Assembly (NCBI GenBank): GCA_017430325.1
Contig: JAFRNE010000004.1
Coordinates: forward strand, 1 to 64,000
Direction of reading: 5' to 3'
DNA: 64,000 nt
Origin: Eubacterium sp.
GTDB taxonomy: Bacteria; Bacillota; Clostridia; Lachnospirales; Lachnospiraceae
This document shows positions 20,214 to 28,030 of the stretch, piece after piece. Numbering within the stretch: the stretch's first letter is position 1; each line of letters starts with the position of its first letter. Position numbers and translations under genes: made by a program. Under the pieces are notes generated by a model that was not told the DNA's origin, did not search any database, and worked only from the letters and a program-made list of their open reading frames with translations.

Positions 20214-20331
20214 AATTTTACTCTCCTTTCACCTGCTGGTGTTTATTGTTTATACTCATATGACAACCAACAAAGTGAAAATTTTTTAAATTTTCAAAAA
20301 TTTTTTTATTTTTTTTGAAAATAATATAAAT

Positions 20332-20366
20332 GCAGTAATATCATCCATTTAAGACGATATTATTGC
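20332..20366 (-). terminator. Possible terminator after the folate operon
   Basis: A 14-bp imperfect stem (GCAATAATATCGTC with GATGATATTACTGC; one mismatch, one G-U) with a 7-nt loop lies 64 bases after the last folate gene. A T-rich but interrupted tail follows. The flanking 20221-20331 is very AT-rich and shows nothing else clear. Confidence 0.5.
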
Positions 20367-20429
20367 GTATAGTAAAATCATTTTGCAACAACCACACCGG
20401 AAATACTCCTTAGCGCCAATCAATCAGCT

Positions 20430-22118
20430 CTAGTATGTTCCCAGTACTTCCATCTCGTCAGCCTCGCGGAGTATCTCGCCGAGAGCCTTACGTACATTTT
20501 TATCCGTGAGACGTCCATTGAAAGTTACATAGAAATAATACTGCCATTTCTTTCTCTGGCTCGGACGCGACTCGATGCTGGTCATGTTAAGACCGTTATC
20601 ATTGAAAAGTCTCATTATATTGAAAAGTGCACCGACCTTATGAGCTGTCATGAAGCAGATACTGATATTGTCGGCATCCCTCAGGGCAACCTTCCTGCCT
20701 GTAACGATAACGAACTTAGTGGAATTATCATTAACTGTATTTATCCTTGTGTCAAGAACTGCAAGGTTGTAGAGACGTGCTGCTCTCTCGCTGGCGATTG
20801 CCGCATATGCAGGATTGTTCTCCTCACGAACCTTCTTGGCAGCCGCTGCCGTATTGCTTGCACTTGATGTAGAGAAACCGTGCTTATCAATATATTCCTT
20901 GCACTGCATAAGCCCCTGGGCATGTGAATATACCTTCTTGATGTCGGAGATGGAAGCTCCAGGCACACCGAGAAGTGCATGCTCGATATCAAGCACAACC
21001 TCTGCAACTATCCTGACGCCGCTTGTCTTAATGATATCATAGTTACCGGTTACGAATCCGGCTGATGAATTCTCGAGAGGGATCACACCGTAATCAGCTC
21101 TTCCGGCAGCAACCTCCTCAACTATGTTATCAAAACTCTTTACATTATAGATCGATACATCGTCGCCGAAGTATTTGATGACCGCCGATTCCGCGTAAGC
21201 CCCCGGAACGCCGGCATAAACAACTCTGGTCTCACTGTTTATATCAAGATCATCAACGATCTTATATTCCTCATCAACATATGGCTTAGCTGCATGTTCT
21301 TCCTTATTCTTAAGCTCCTCGAGCAGTTGATGAATATTCTTTTTAAATATAGGATGAAGCAAATACGGTGCGATCTCGTCCGCCGGACGGAGCACGAAGT
21401 CACGAAGATGCATCTCCTTATGAGGGATGATAAGCTTCTCTGTTGAGATTATCTCCTCATCAAAAAGAAGCAGGTCGATATCAAGAGTTCTCGGACCCCA
21501 ATGAATGATCCTCTCCCTCTTTGCATCCTGCTCTATATCGCTGGTCACCGAAAGAAGCTCCTCTGCAGTATAGAGAGTCTCAATAAGAACTGCCGCATTC
21601 AGGAAATCCGGCTGCTCTACTGGTCCATACGGCTCTGTCTCTATAAAGGAAGAAACCTTCTTTACTTTTATATAATCATCCTTGCCAAGCTGCTCTATGG
21701 CAGTCTTGATATAACCTTCGCGGTCTCCGAGATTTGAGCCCAGTCCGAGAAGCGCAATATGTCTGCTGCGGTCAACCTCAACCGCAACATCCTCGAAATC
21801 ACTGTCGATCGGCGCATTAGGCTTACTGACTCTAACACGCACACCTTCTACAGTTTTGTATTTAATAAGTATTTCCGAAGCTATATTTTCGGCAACTGTT
21901 TCGATCAGATCGCATTTCTCTCTGGTCGTCACCTTCTCTATCAGAGCAACAACGTCAGCGTAATTAACCGCAAGCCTCAGGTCGTCCTGCATCGCCGCCT
22001 TTCTCACTGAAAGTCGGAGTTCTGCCGAAACCCTGAACAGCTGACCGTTCTGCTTCTCGTCATCAAATACGCCATGATATGCGAAAATATTGAGATTCTT
22101 TATAATTATCTTGTCCAT
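20430..22118 (-). CDS. FolB-FolK-prephenate dehydratase-ACT fusion
   Basis: The 562-residue product joins three enzymes in one uninterrupted frame. Residues 1-117 are dihydroneopterin aldolase FolB (AYHGVFDDEKQNGQLF, catalytic-lysine segment RVRVSKPNAPI). Residues 120-272 are HPPK, FolK (LGLGSNLGDR, GPRTLDIDLLLFD, IPHKEMHLRDFVLRPA). Residues 298-480 resemble prephenate dehydratase (YAGVPGAYAESA, GVIPLENSSAG, SHAQGLMQC). Residues 487-562 are an ACT domain with the phenylalanine-binding GALFNIM and ESRP motifs. The usual TRF motif of the dehydratase reads TKF at 467-469. FolB-FolK fusions are known in Firmicutes; coupling to phenylalanine synthesis is unusual. It is the last gene of folC-HD-folP-folBK. 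The dehydratase part may be active or may serve as a Phe sensor. Confidence 0.93.
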   Translation of the reverse strand: MDKIIIKNLNIFAYHGVFDDEKQNGQLFRVSAELRLSVRKAAMQDDLRLAVNYADVVALIEKVTTREKCDLIETVAENIASEILIKYKTVEGVRVRVSKPNAPIDSDFEDVAVEVDRSRHIALLGLGSNLGDREGYIKTAIEQLGKDDYIKVKKVSSFIETEPYGPVEQPDFLNAAVLIETLYTAEELLSVTSDIEQDAKRERIIHWGPRTLDIDLLLFDEEIISTEKLIIPHKEMHLRDFVLRPADEIAPYLLHPIFKKNIHQLLEELKNKEEHAAKPYVDEEYKIVDDLDINSETRVVYAGVPGAYAESAVIKYFGDDVSIYNVKSFDNIVEEVAAGRADYGVIPLENSSAGFVTGNYDIIKTSGVRIVAEVVLDIEHALLGVPGASISDIKKVYSHAQGLMQCKEYIDKHGFSTSSASNTAAAAKKVREENNPAYAAIASERAARLYNLAVLDTRINTVNDNSTKFVIVTGRKVALRDADNISICFMTAHKVGALFNIMRLFNDNGLNMTSIESRPSQRKKWQYYFYVTFNGRLTDKNVRKALGEILREADEMEVLGTY

Positions 22119-22137
22119 GTATTTCCTTCTCTCACAA

Positions 22138-22977
22138 TTACCTAAAATAACTAACCGTCATCATGGCATAAGCCATATCCAGCGCCCTTCTGTTCTTCTG
22201 TACGTCATGCACCCTGAAGATCCTGCAGCCCTTCATAAGTCCAAATACATTTGCAGCGATGGTGCCTTCCTCTCTCTGATCCTTCTCAAGCTCAAGAGTA
22301 AGTCCTATCATACTCTTTCTTGAAACACCCAGAAGTACCGGATAGCCAATCTTGCAGATCTTATCAAGACTGTTCATCATCACAAGATTATTATGAAGGC
22401 TCTTTGCAAACCCGATTCCCGGGTCAAGTATTATCTTATCCTTCGGTATGCCCACTGCCTCAGCAAGATTAAGTGATTCCTGCAGATCGGCCATGCAGTC
22501 ATTTATGAAATCATTGTAGCTTGTCACCCAGCGGTTGTGCATGATGATGACTCCTACCTGACCTGCCGCACATACCTCAGCCATAGTCCTTCTGATATCC
22601 TCGTCGTCCCACTTAAGGCCCCAGATATCATTTATGTAATCAACTCCCGCTGCTATACCCTTCTCGGCAACCGATGCCTTATAAGTATCAAGCGAAAGCG
22701 GAATATCAAAATTCTTCTTCACAGCCTCAATGACCGGACATACTCTTGCGATCTCTTCCTCAGAGGATATCATCTCATAACCCGGTCTTGTTGACTCGCC
22801 TCCGATATCGATCATATCGGCACCCTCCGCGATCATCTGCTCAACATGCTTTAACGCTTTGTCCACATCGTTGTATTTTCCACCGTCCGAAAAGGAATCC
22901 GGCGTAACATTTAATATTCCTGCGATTATCGGTTTGTCATCCTCGCGGATATTGTCAATCATATGCATATCTGTCAC
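22138..22977 (-). CDS. folP: Dihydropteroate synthase
   Basis: DHPS condenses hydroxymethyl-dihydropterin pyrophosphate with p-aminobenzoate. The 279-residue protein has the signature ILNVTPDSFSDGG near residue 20 and IDIGGESTRPG near 57. It also has SLDTYKASVAE, DPGIGFAKSL, the LGVSRKSMIG substrate loop and a C-terminal FRVHDV. It begins directly after the stop codon of the HD gene and is 19 bases ahead of the folBK fusion, so translation is probably coupled. Length is typical and the call is secure. Confidence 0.97.
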   Translation of the reverse strand: MTDMHMIDNIREDDKPIIAGILNVTPDSFSDGGKYNDVDKALKHVEQMIAEGADMIDIGGESTRPGYEMISSEEEIARVCPVIEAVKKNFDIPLSLDTYKASVAEKGIAAGVDYINDIWGLKWDDEDIRRTMAEVCAAGQVGVIIMHNRWVTSYNDFINDCMADLQESLNLAEAVGIPKDKIILDPGIGFAKSLHNNLVMMNSLDKICKIGYPVLLGVSRKSMIGLTLELEKDQREEGTIAANVFGLMKGCRIFRVHDVQKNRRALDMAYAMMTVSYFR

Positions 22978-23460
22978 CTAATATTTAATACCTTTATTTT
23001 TCTTGGATTCGCTCCAGTAACATTCTTCTTTTGCATCGCACATAAAGCAGTTTCTCGAAAGCTTGTCGGCCCTGTAAAGGATATCCTCAAGATTTCCCTT
23101 AACACCGCTCTTATTCTTATGCTTCTTTATCGCGCTGCACATTATATCTATCTCTTCCTGAGTAAAGCCCGCACGTTTCAATATAGGCTCTGCGACAAAG
23201 GCTCCTGCCTCATGGTGTGACATTCCCTCTTCCTCATAGGATGAATACCTTCCCATGTCGTGAAGCAACGCCGTCGCATATATCATCTCCTTATCCAGCG
23301 AAAGCCCTTCCTCAAGATTGATTATCCATGCTATCCTTGCAACCGACAGGCTGTGTCCCAGACTGTGCTTGCAAAATATCCTGTCAAACTCTTTTTCCTT
23401 TATCATTGAAGATATCCTTCTGAATTCCTCATCAGCGATTATCTTATCTATTCTTTTCAT
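22978..23460 (-). CDS. HD-domain hydrolase within the folate operon
   Basis: The 160-residue protein is an HD-superfamily metal-dependent phosphohydrolase. It has a conserved His in KHSLGHSLSVARIAW, the HD pair in ALLHDMGR near residue 68, and further metal or substrate histidines in SHHEAGAF and IKKHKN. The C-terminus carries a Cys pair region (CFMCDAKEEC) of unknown role. It is flanked without gaps by folC and folP. The pathway needs a phosphatase to remove phosphate from dihydroneopterin triphosphate or monophosphate. The position makes it a candidate, but the substrate is not shown by sequence. Confidence 0.88.
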   Translation of the reverse strand: MKRIDKIIADEEFRRISSMIKEKEFDRIFCKHSLGHSLSVARIAWIINLEEGLSLDKEMIYATALLHDMGRYSSYEEEGMSHHEAGAFVAEPILKRAGFTQEEIDIMCSAIKKHKNKSGVKGNLEDILYRADKLSRNCFMCDAKEECYWSESKKNKGIKY

Positions 23461-23508
23461 CCCTTTAACCTACACTCTGCTTCTTTTTCGACGAAATAAT
23501 ATTATCTA

Positions 23509-24819
23509 TTACTTCTTTTTTACTGTTCGGATGATATCACCCACAAATGACAAGGTTCCGCAGCCTATGATCACGCTGTCAGCCGTTTCTGCCGCCTGCT
23601 TCTCCGCAAACTTTACAGCCTTCTTTATGCTGTCCGTAAATACCGCCTTAACGCCTCTCTCCCCGATCAGCTCTGCCAGCACCTTTCCATCAAGTGCTCT
23701 CGGACTGTCCGTCGTAACAGTCACCGCGTATTCCATCAGCGGTGTGAGAAGATCAAGCATCTTTTCGTATTCCTTATCACGTAACACACCTATTATAAAG
23801 ATAAGTTTTTTATTTGTAAAATACTTCCTTACATCCTTCGAAAGTTTCTCCCAGGCATCACTGTTGTGGGCTCCATCCACTATAAACAGCGGTTCCTCTG
23901 AAAGCACCGAAAAGCGTCCCTGCCAGCTGGTTTCCTTAAGCCCCTTCTTCACTATCTTCTTCGGTACCTTTTTAAGACCGTACCTTACAGCAACCGTATT
24001 AAAGGCTTCTATCGCTTCTATAGCTGTTATTGCATTATATATCTGAGCCGCTCCCGCAAGTCCGATCTCGTATTTTTCATTCTTATATCTGAAGCTGCTT
24101 TTGAAAAGCCCATCTTCCACATCACTAAGTGCATCCGGATCAGCCTCAAAATACCTTCCGGTCTCTGCCAGTTTATTCTTGCTTACCAGCTTGTCTACAG
24201 CTTTCTTAGGCTCGGCTGTCTGTGGATATGAAACAAGGATGTCTCCTTCTTTAACTATTCCCAGCTTTTCCTTCGTGATCGCTGTAAGTGTATTTCCGAG
24301 GAACTGCATATGGTCGAAGCTTATGGATGCAAGAACATCGATCGGAGTCTCGGTAAATACATTTGTCGCATCAAGGCCGCCGCCCATACCGCATTCGATC
24401 AGGATGATGTCGCAGCCTTTCTTCTTGAACCAGAGAAATGCAGCCGCAGTTTCTATTTCGAAGGATGTAGGCCTTCCGGCGTTATCCTCCTCCATCCTGC
24501 CAACCTCTTCGATGATGTGTCCCATTATCTGACCGCACTCTCTCTTCGACATATATTCCTTATTTACCTGCCAGCGTTCTCTGTAATCAATGATGGTCGG
24601 TGAAATATATCTGCCCACCTTGTATCCTGCTTCTATAAGCACCGTCTCAACATAAGCCATGATGGAGCCCTTGCCGTTTGTTCCCGCGATATGAAATGCA
24701 GGGATGCCCTTCTCAGGATTCCCCAGCCTTCTCAGCAGCTCAAGTATATTATCAAGCCCCGGCACGCTGCCAAGCTTGTTTCTTTCCTCTATATATTTCA
24801 TGATATCATCGTATCTCAT
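23509..24819 (-). CDS. folC: Folylpolyglutamate synthase / dihydrofolate synthase
   Basis: FolC adds glutamate to dihydropteroate and to folates. The 436-residue protein has the Mur-ligase-type P-loop (HIAGTNGKGSIMAYVE) near residue 45, the FolC motif YISPTIIDYRERW, ECGMGGGLDATN, and the C-terminal ligase signature VDGAHNSDAW. I chose ATG at 24819 (MRYDDIM) because GAGGAG stands eight bases ahead; an in-frame TTG six bases further upstream lacks spacing. It is the first gene of the folate operon. No folE or pabA/B is in the window. Confidence 0.96.
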   Translation of the reverse strand: MRYDDIMKYIEERNKLGSVPGLDNILELLRRLGNPEKGIPAFHIAGTNGKGSIMAYVETVLIEAGYKVGRYISPTIIDYRERWQVNKEYMSKRECGQIMGHIIEEVGRMEEDNAGRPTSFEIETAAAFLWFKKKGCDIILIECGMGGGLDATNVFTETPIDVLASISFDHMQFLGNTLTAITKEKLGIVKEGDILVSYPQTAEPKKAVDKLVSKNKLAETGRYFEADPDALSDVEDGLFKSSFRYKNEKYEIGLAGAAQIYNAITAIEAIEAFNTVAVRYGLKKVPKKIVKKGLKETSWQGRFSVLSEEPLFIVDGAHNSDAWEKLSKDVRKYFTNKKLIFIIGVLRDKEYEKMLDLLTPLMEYAVTVTTDSPRALDGKVLAELIGERGVKAVFTDSIKKAVKFAEKQAAETADSVIIGCGTLSFVGDIIRTVKKK

Positions 24820-24847
24820 GATCAATTCTCCTCGTATTTATGACAGA

Positions 24848-24931
24848 CATCTATTATGGTAATAATGGCAAACCATCTATTATCACAACCAATTATACAA
24901 ACCATCTATTATAATAACCGATTATGCATAC
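24848..24931. repeat. Short intergenic tandem repeats upstream of folC
   Basis: Three diverged copies of a 26-29-base unit beginning CATCTATTAT start near 24848, 24874 and 24903. The rest of the 225-base gap is AT-rich, including ATGATAATGATATATATTAT on the minus strand. I see no clear promoter for folC. Confidence 0.6.
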
Positions 24932-24994
24932 TGTCTGATTTCATTTGTTATTATGACAATGATAATATATATCATTATCATTTCTGACTCAAGT

Positions 24995-25058
24995 AAAAAT
25001 AACCCCGAACTCTGATACGTGCCGGATATAGGCACCATCATGTTTCAGGGTTATTTTT
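24995..25058 (-). terminator. Terminator overlapping the deacetylase stop codon
   Basis: The arms AAAAATAACCCTGAA (25058-25044) and TTCGGGGTTATTTTT (25009-24995) pair with one G-U across a loop of about 34 bases and end in T5. The 5' arm contains the TAA stop of the polysaccharide deacetylase gene. Confidence 0.75.
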
Positions 25059-26487
25059 CTGTATCATTATATTGTACATGTCTTACAGGAACAGTGTCCT
25101 CTGTTATCGGAAGGAGCTCATAGCCCTCAGCCTTAAGTGTATCGATAAGGTCAGGAAGCGCCTCCATCGTATTGTGATGGCCTCCCAGGTCATGCATAAG
25201 AACTACCGAATCTCCGGAATTGTTTCTGACAAAGCTCATAACGTTGTAGTTGAGCTGATCCGGTGAAACATAGTAATCAACCGCATCACCGTTCTGTGCA
25301 TTCCAGTCGAAGTAAACATAGCCATTCTCTTCAAGATATTTCATGCAGTCCTGAATATCAACGCCTGATGTCTTGTTTGAGCTTCCGCCCGGAAAACGAT
25401 AAAGCCATGCATCATAGCCTGTTACGTTGTAAATAAGGTCGTGCATGCTCTCAACGTCATACTTGAAGGAATCGAGACTTGCATATACTGAATCGTATAC
25501 ATGAGAATACGAATGAATACCGATTGAATGACCGTCCTCAACTATCCTCTGGTATGCAGGATAATACTCCTCTTCCTTACCAACAACAAAGAAGGTTGCC
25601 TTAACGCCCTTTTCCTCAAGGATATCAAGTATCTCATCTGTATAAGCTGAAGGACCATCATCAAAGGTCAGATAAACCTTCTTGCCGTTAAGAGGAACTG
25701 CTTCCTCATCATCCTCTGTATTATCCGCCTCGTCAGCATCCTGATCATCTGAAGCATCAGCATTTGAAGTATCAGTATCATCAGAAGTCTCAGCAACTGA
25801 CTGTCCGTCTGCTGCCGCATCATTATTTCCTGCAGCCTGCGCATCCGCACCGGTCTTGTCACCGTCCTGTGCATCACCCGCCTCAGCTTCCTTCTCAGCC
25901 TCAGCATCAAGAACTGTCATTGCCTCTAAGCTGTTCTCACCAACATATTCAGAGGTTATGAAACCTCTGTCCTCGCTGCTCTGAAGAAGATCATTTCTGG
26001 CATTGGCATACATGGATATCTGATAATCAAGATTATCCATTACCTCCTCGCTGGTTTTCTCTTCCTCACTTCTATGCTCTGACTCTGTAACAGTTTCCTT
26101 CTTGAAAAGCTCTTCCCTGCATTCGTCCAGATCCTTCTGAAGCTTATTCACCTTGATAAAGAGAATTATCGAAAGACAGGTCGGAATGATTATCAGAAGC
26201 GCAGCTGTAATAAGGATGGCTCTCTTGATCCTGTTTACATTCCTTCTGTTGTAAGGAATATTCTCCTCTGATGCTCCTGCTGCACTCTCGGCAGCCACAC
26301 TCGCAGCAGCTCCATCGGCAGCCGCATTCTCTGCAGCCGAATTCTCCGCAGCATCGACAGCTTTCTTATTAGCTTCTTTATCCATCTTTACCGCTTCATC
26401 AGCCGCTGTCTTCTCTACCTTTGCAGTTTCTTCCGTAACCGGCTTCTTACTATCTATATTTTCAGTTTTTATATTACGTTCTCCCAT
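25051..26487 (-). CDS. Membrane-anchored polysaccharide (peptidoglycan-type) deacetylase
   Basis: This NodB-family enzyme removes acetyl groups from wall glycans or related polymers outside the cell. I start it at ATG 26487 (MGERNIKTEN), nine bases after GGAG; an in-frame GTG further upstream preceded by GAGGAG is an alternative. The start must lie downstream of the promoter at 26602-26631, which excludes longer frames. A cytoplasmic Ala/Glu/Lys-rich stretch of about 90 residues is followed by one membrane helix (AILITAALLIIIPTCLSIIL), a coiled segment (KLQKDLDECREELFKKE) and a long acidic linker. The catalytic domain follows: TFDDGP, the metal-site HSYSH, RFPGGS, DWNAQNGD and the C-terminal LMHD. 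All key motifs are intact. Confidence 0.93.
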   Translation of the reverse strand: MGERNIKTENIDSKKPVTEETAKVEKTAADEAVKMDKEANKKAVDAAENSAAENAAADGAAASVAAESAAGASEENIPYNRRNVNRIKRAILITAALLIIIPTCLSIILFIKVNKLQKDLDECREELFKKETVTESEHRSEEEKTSEEVMDNLDYQISMYANARNDLLQSSEDRGFITSEYVGENSLEAMTVLDAEAEKEAEAGDAQDGDKTGADAQAAGNNDAAADGQSVAETSDDTDTSNADASDDQDADEADNTEDDEEAVPLNGKKVYLTFDDGPSAYTDEILDILEEKGVKATFFVVGKEEEYYPAYQRIVEDGHSIGIHSYSHVYDSVYASLDSFKYDVESMHDLIYNVTGYDAWLYRFPGGSSNKTSGVDIQDCMKYLEENGYVYFDWNAQNGDAVDYYVSPDQLNYNVMSFVRNNSGDSVVLMHDLGGHHNTMEALPDLIDTLKAEGYELLPITEDTVPVRHVQYNDTEK

Positions 26488-26568
26488 AGACAAACGCTCC
26501 ATAAAACTTAAAATCCGCTTGGTAAAATACATTTTGCACGCCACAAAGAGCAACTCCTCATAACGTGC

Positions 26569-26599
26569 GAAATACGCCATTACTCGAATGGCGTATTTC
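26569..26599. repeat. Perfect 13-bp inverted repeat at the deacetylase transcription start
   Basis: GAAATACGCCATT (26569-26581) and AATGGCGTATTTC (26587-26599) are perfectly complementary around a 5-nt loop. It begins three bases beyond the -10 box, so it covers the start of transcription. It could be an operator or a 5'-end RNA stem-loop; no T-run follows. Confidence 0.75.
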
Positions 26600-26601
26600 A
26601 A

Positions 26602-26631
26602 ATTATACATATATAAAGTTATGTTTGTCAA
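26602..26631 (-). promoter_or_regulatory. Promoter of the polysaccharide deacetylase gene
   Basis: TTGACA (26631-26626), an 18-base spacer and TATAAT (26607-26602) are both perfect consensus boxes. The leader to the chosen start is about 110 bases. Confidence 0.85.
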
Positions 26632-26760
26632 CAAACCTCAGCACAAAAATCCGACGAAATTTCCGCCCGAATTTTTACACTTTTTGTCATCATTTTTTGA
26701 TAATTTTTTTGCAACTATTTTATGTCTACCAGCCTCCGGTAAACCTCTTCATAAGCCGCC

Positions 26761-27123
26761 TTATTTCTCCCTGTTAACCCTGAAATATTCCTGCTTTTTG
26801 TTGACCATCTCATCATACTGGTCATACATCTTCTGCACGTCATTCTCCAGCAGATAATAATGCGCACAATAAGGTATAAGAAGCACAAAGAGCAGCGCGA
26901 TCAGCGGTACTATCTCCAGCTTTCCACTGGTGATAAAGGTCATTATGCTGATGATGGTGCAGATCGCAACAAGCGCAAATACGATAAGGTGGATCAGCCT
27001 CTCATGTGCGAAAAACTTTATCTGTATCAGATGCTTCTCGATGACGTTGTCCCAGTCCTGCTCTGCATCCCCCACGAGTATACTGTCTATGTAGTCCACA
27101 TACTGTGTAATCCTTCTCTTCAT
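26761..27123 (-). CDS. Small two-helix membrane protein, partner of GDPD gene
   Basis: The 120-residue protein has a cytoplasmic N-terminus and two membrane helices at about 43-64 (LIHLIVFALVAICTIISIMT) and 68-90 (LEIVPLIALLFVLLIPYCAH). A charged C-terminal helix (LENDVQKMYDQYDEMVNKK) follows. I do not recognise a family. It starts three bases after the stop of the glycerophosphodiester phosphodiesterase gene, with its GGAGGGG ribosome site inside that gene, so the two are translated together. Confidence 0.85.
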   Translation of the reverse strand: MKRRITQYVDYIDSILVGDAEQDWDNVIEKHLIQIKFFAHERLIHLIVFALVAICTIISIMTFITSGKLEIVPLIALLFVLLIPYCAHYYLLENDVQKMYDQYDEMVNKKQEYFRVNREK

Positions 27124-27126
27124 AGC

Positions 27127-27867
27127 TTACCCCTCCAGATATCTTCTCCTTATATATAAAGCTGCATCCGGCTTGTCGGTAATGATACCATCCACACCCA
27201 TTCTGATAAGCCTGAGCATCTTCTTCTTTTCATTCACTGTCCATACCAGAACCGGATAGCCTCTCCTTCTCATTCTGATAATATATGAACGACAGACAAG
27301 CCTGTAAGCCGGCGAAACAAAGTCAGCACCACAGTCGTGGAGCCTTCTCTCCGGGAAGAATTCCTTCAGCCTCTTCCAAGGCGTTGCATGCTTCTTGCCG
27401 ATCAGGAGGCCCGTAACGATATTTTTATCGAGCCTCTTTATATTTTTAACCACCTGGTCCTTGAAGGATTTGATCGAATACTCTTTATAATCGGCATTCT
27501 CTCTGAGAAGCTTTACAACCTTATCCTCGTAGCCTGTCTCCTTGATCTCTACATCCATCTTTATCCTGCCGTGGCAGAGCCTGATAACGTCGATAAGCAG
27601 CGGAACCTCAAAACCGCTTGCCTCAGCCGCCTTCTTCATATCCTTATAGTTCATCCACGCCACAGGCGTCTCGTTAAATACACTGTCATGAAATACTACC
27701 AGATAGCCGTCCTTGGTCTCTCTGACATCAAATTCCACCATATCCGCCTTAAGCTTTATGGCAAGCTCGAAGGACTCCATTGTGTTTTCCCTTTTTGCAA
27801 GGAAGGATGCGCCCCTATGAGCTATAACTCTGGTCTTCTTTCCGTTATTTTTCAAGTAATTAAGCAT
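27127..27867 (-). CDS. Glycerophosphodiester phosphodiesterase family protein
   Basis: GDPD enzymes hydrolyse glycerophosphodiesters to glycerol-3-phosphate and an alcohol. The 246-residue protein has the family core: VIAHRGAS and ENTMESFELAI near the start, then VEFDVRETKDGYLVVFHD with the catalytic Glu, Asp and His, and the C-terminal DGIITDKP. No signal peptide or membrane helix is visible, so it is probably cytoplasmic. The start at ATG 27867 (MLNYLKNNG) has GGAG seven bases upstream; a longer frame to 27978 lies in AT-rich promoter DNA. It is divergent from the ClpX-like gene. Confidence 0.92.
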   Translation of the reverse strand: MLNYLKNNGKKTRVIAHRGASFLAKRENTMESFELAIKLKADMVEFDVRETKDGYLVVFHDSVFNETPVAWMNYKDMKKAAEASGFEVPLLIDVIRLCHGRIKMDVEIKETGYEDKVVKLLRENADYKEYSIKSFKDQVVKNIKRLDKNIVTGLLIGKKHATPWKRLKEFFPERRLHDCGADFVSPAYRLVCRSYIIRMRRRGYPVLVWTVNEKKKMLRLIRMGVDGIITDKPDAALYIRRRYLEG

Positions 27868-28030
27868 ATGATCACTCCATTTATTTATTACAGATACAGT
27901 ATAATACAAACCCTTCACAATAACCACTTTATTATTTATTTTTAATAATTTTTTTGATATAATCGTAGTGGCGCTCACCTAAGGCGCAGACTAAAAAGAC
28001 TACAAAAACGGTTGTACCCGGGAGGATCAC

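Noticed and set aside
20214..20300. ECF-type promoter (TTGTCATATGAG) for autoregulation of the sigma-factor unit
   Set aside because: The spacing and a matching upstream element could not be established, and the region is too AT-rich to judge by eye.
24826..25050. CRISPR-like array in the gap before folC
   Set aside because: The units are too short, too diverged and only three in number, without spacers of uniform length or cas genes.
26702..26756. Very short frame MKRFTGGW after the small membrane protein
   Set aside because: Eight codons only, with no conservation evidence.
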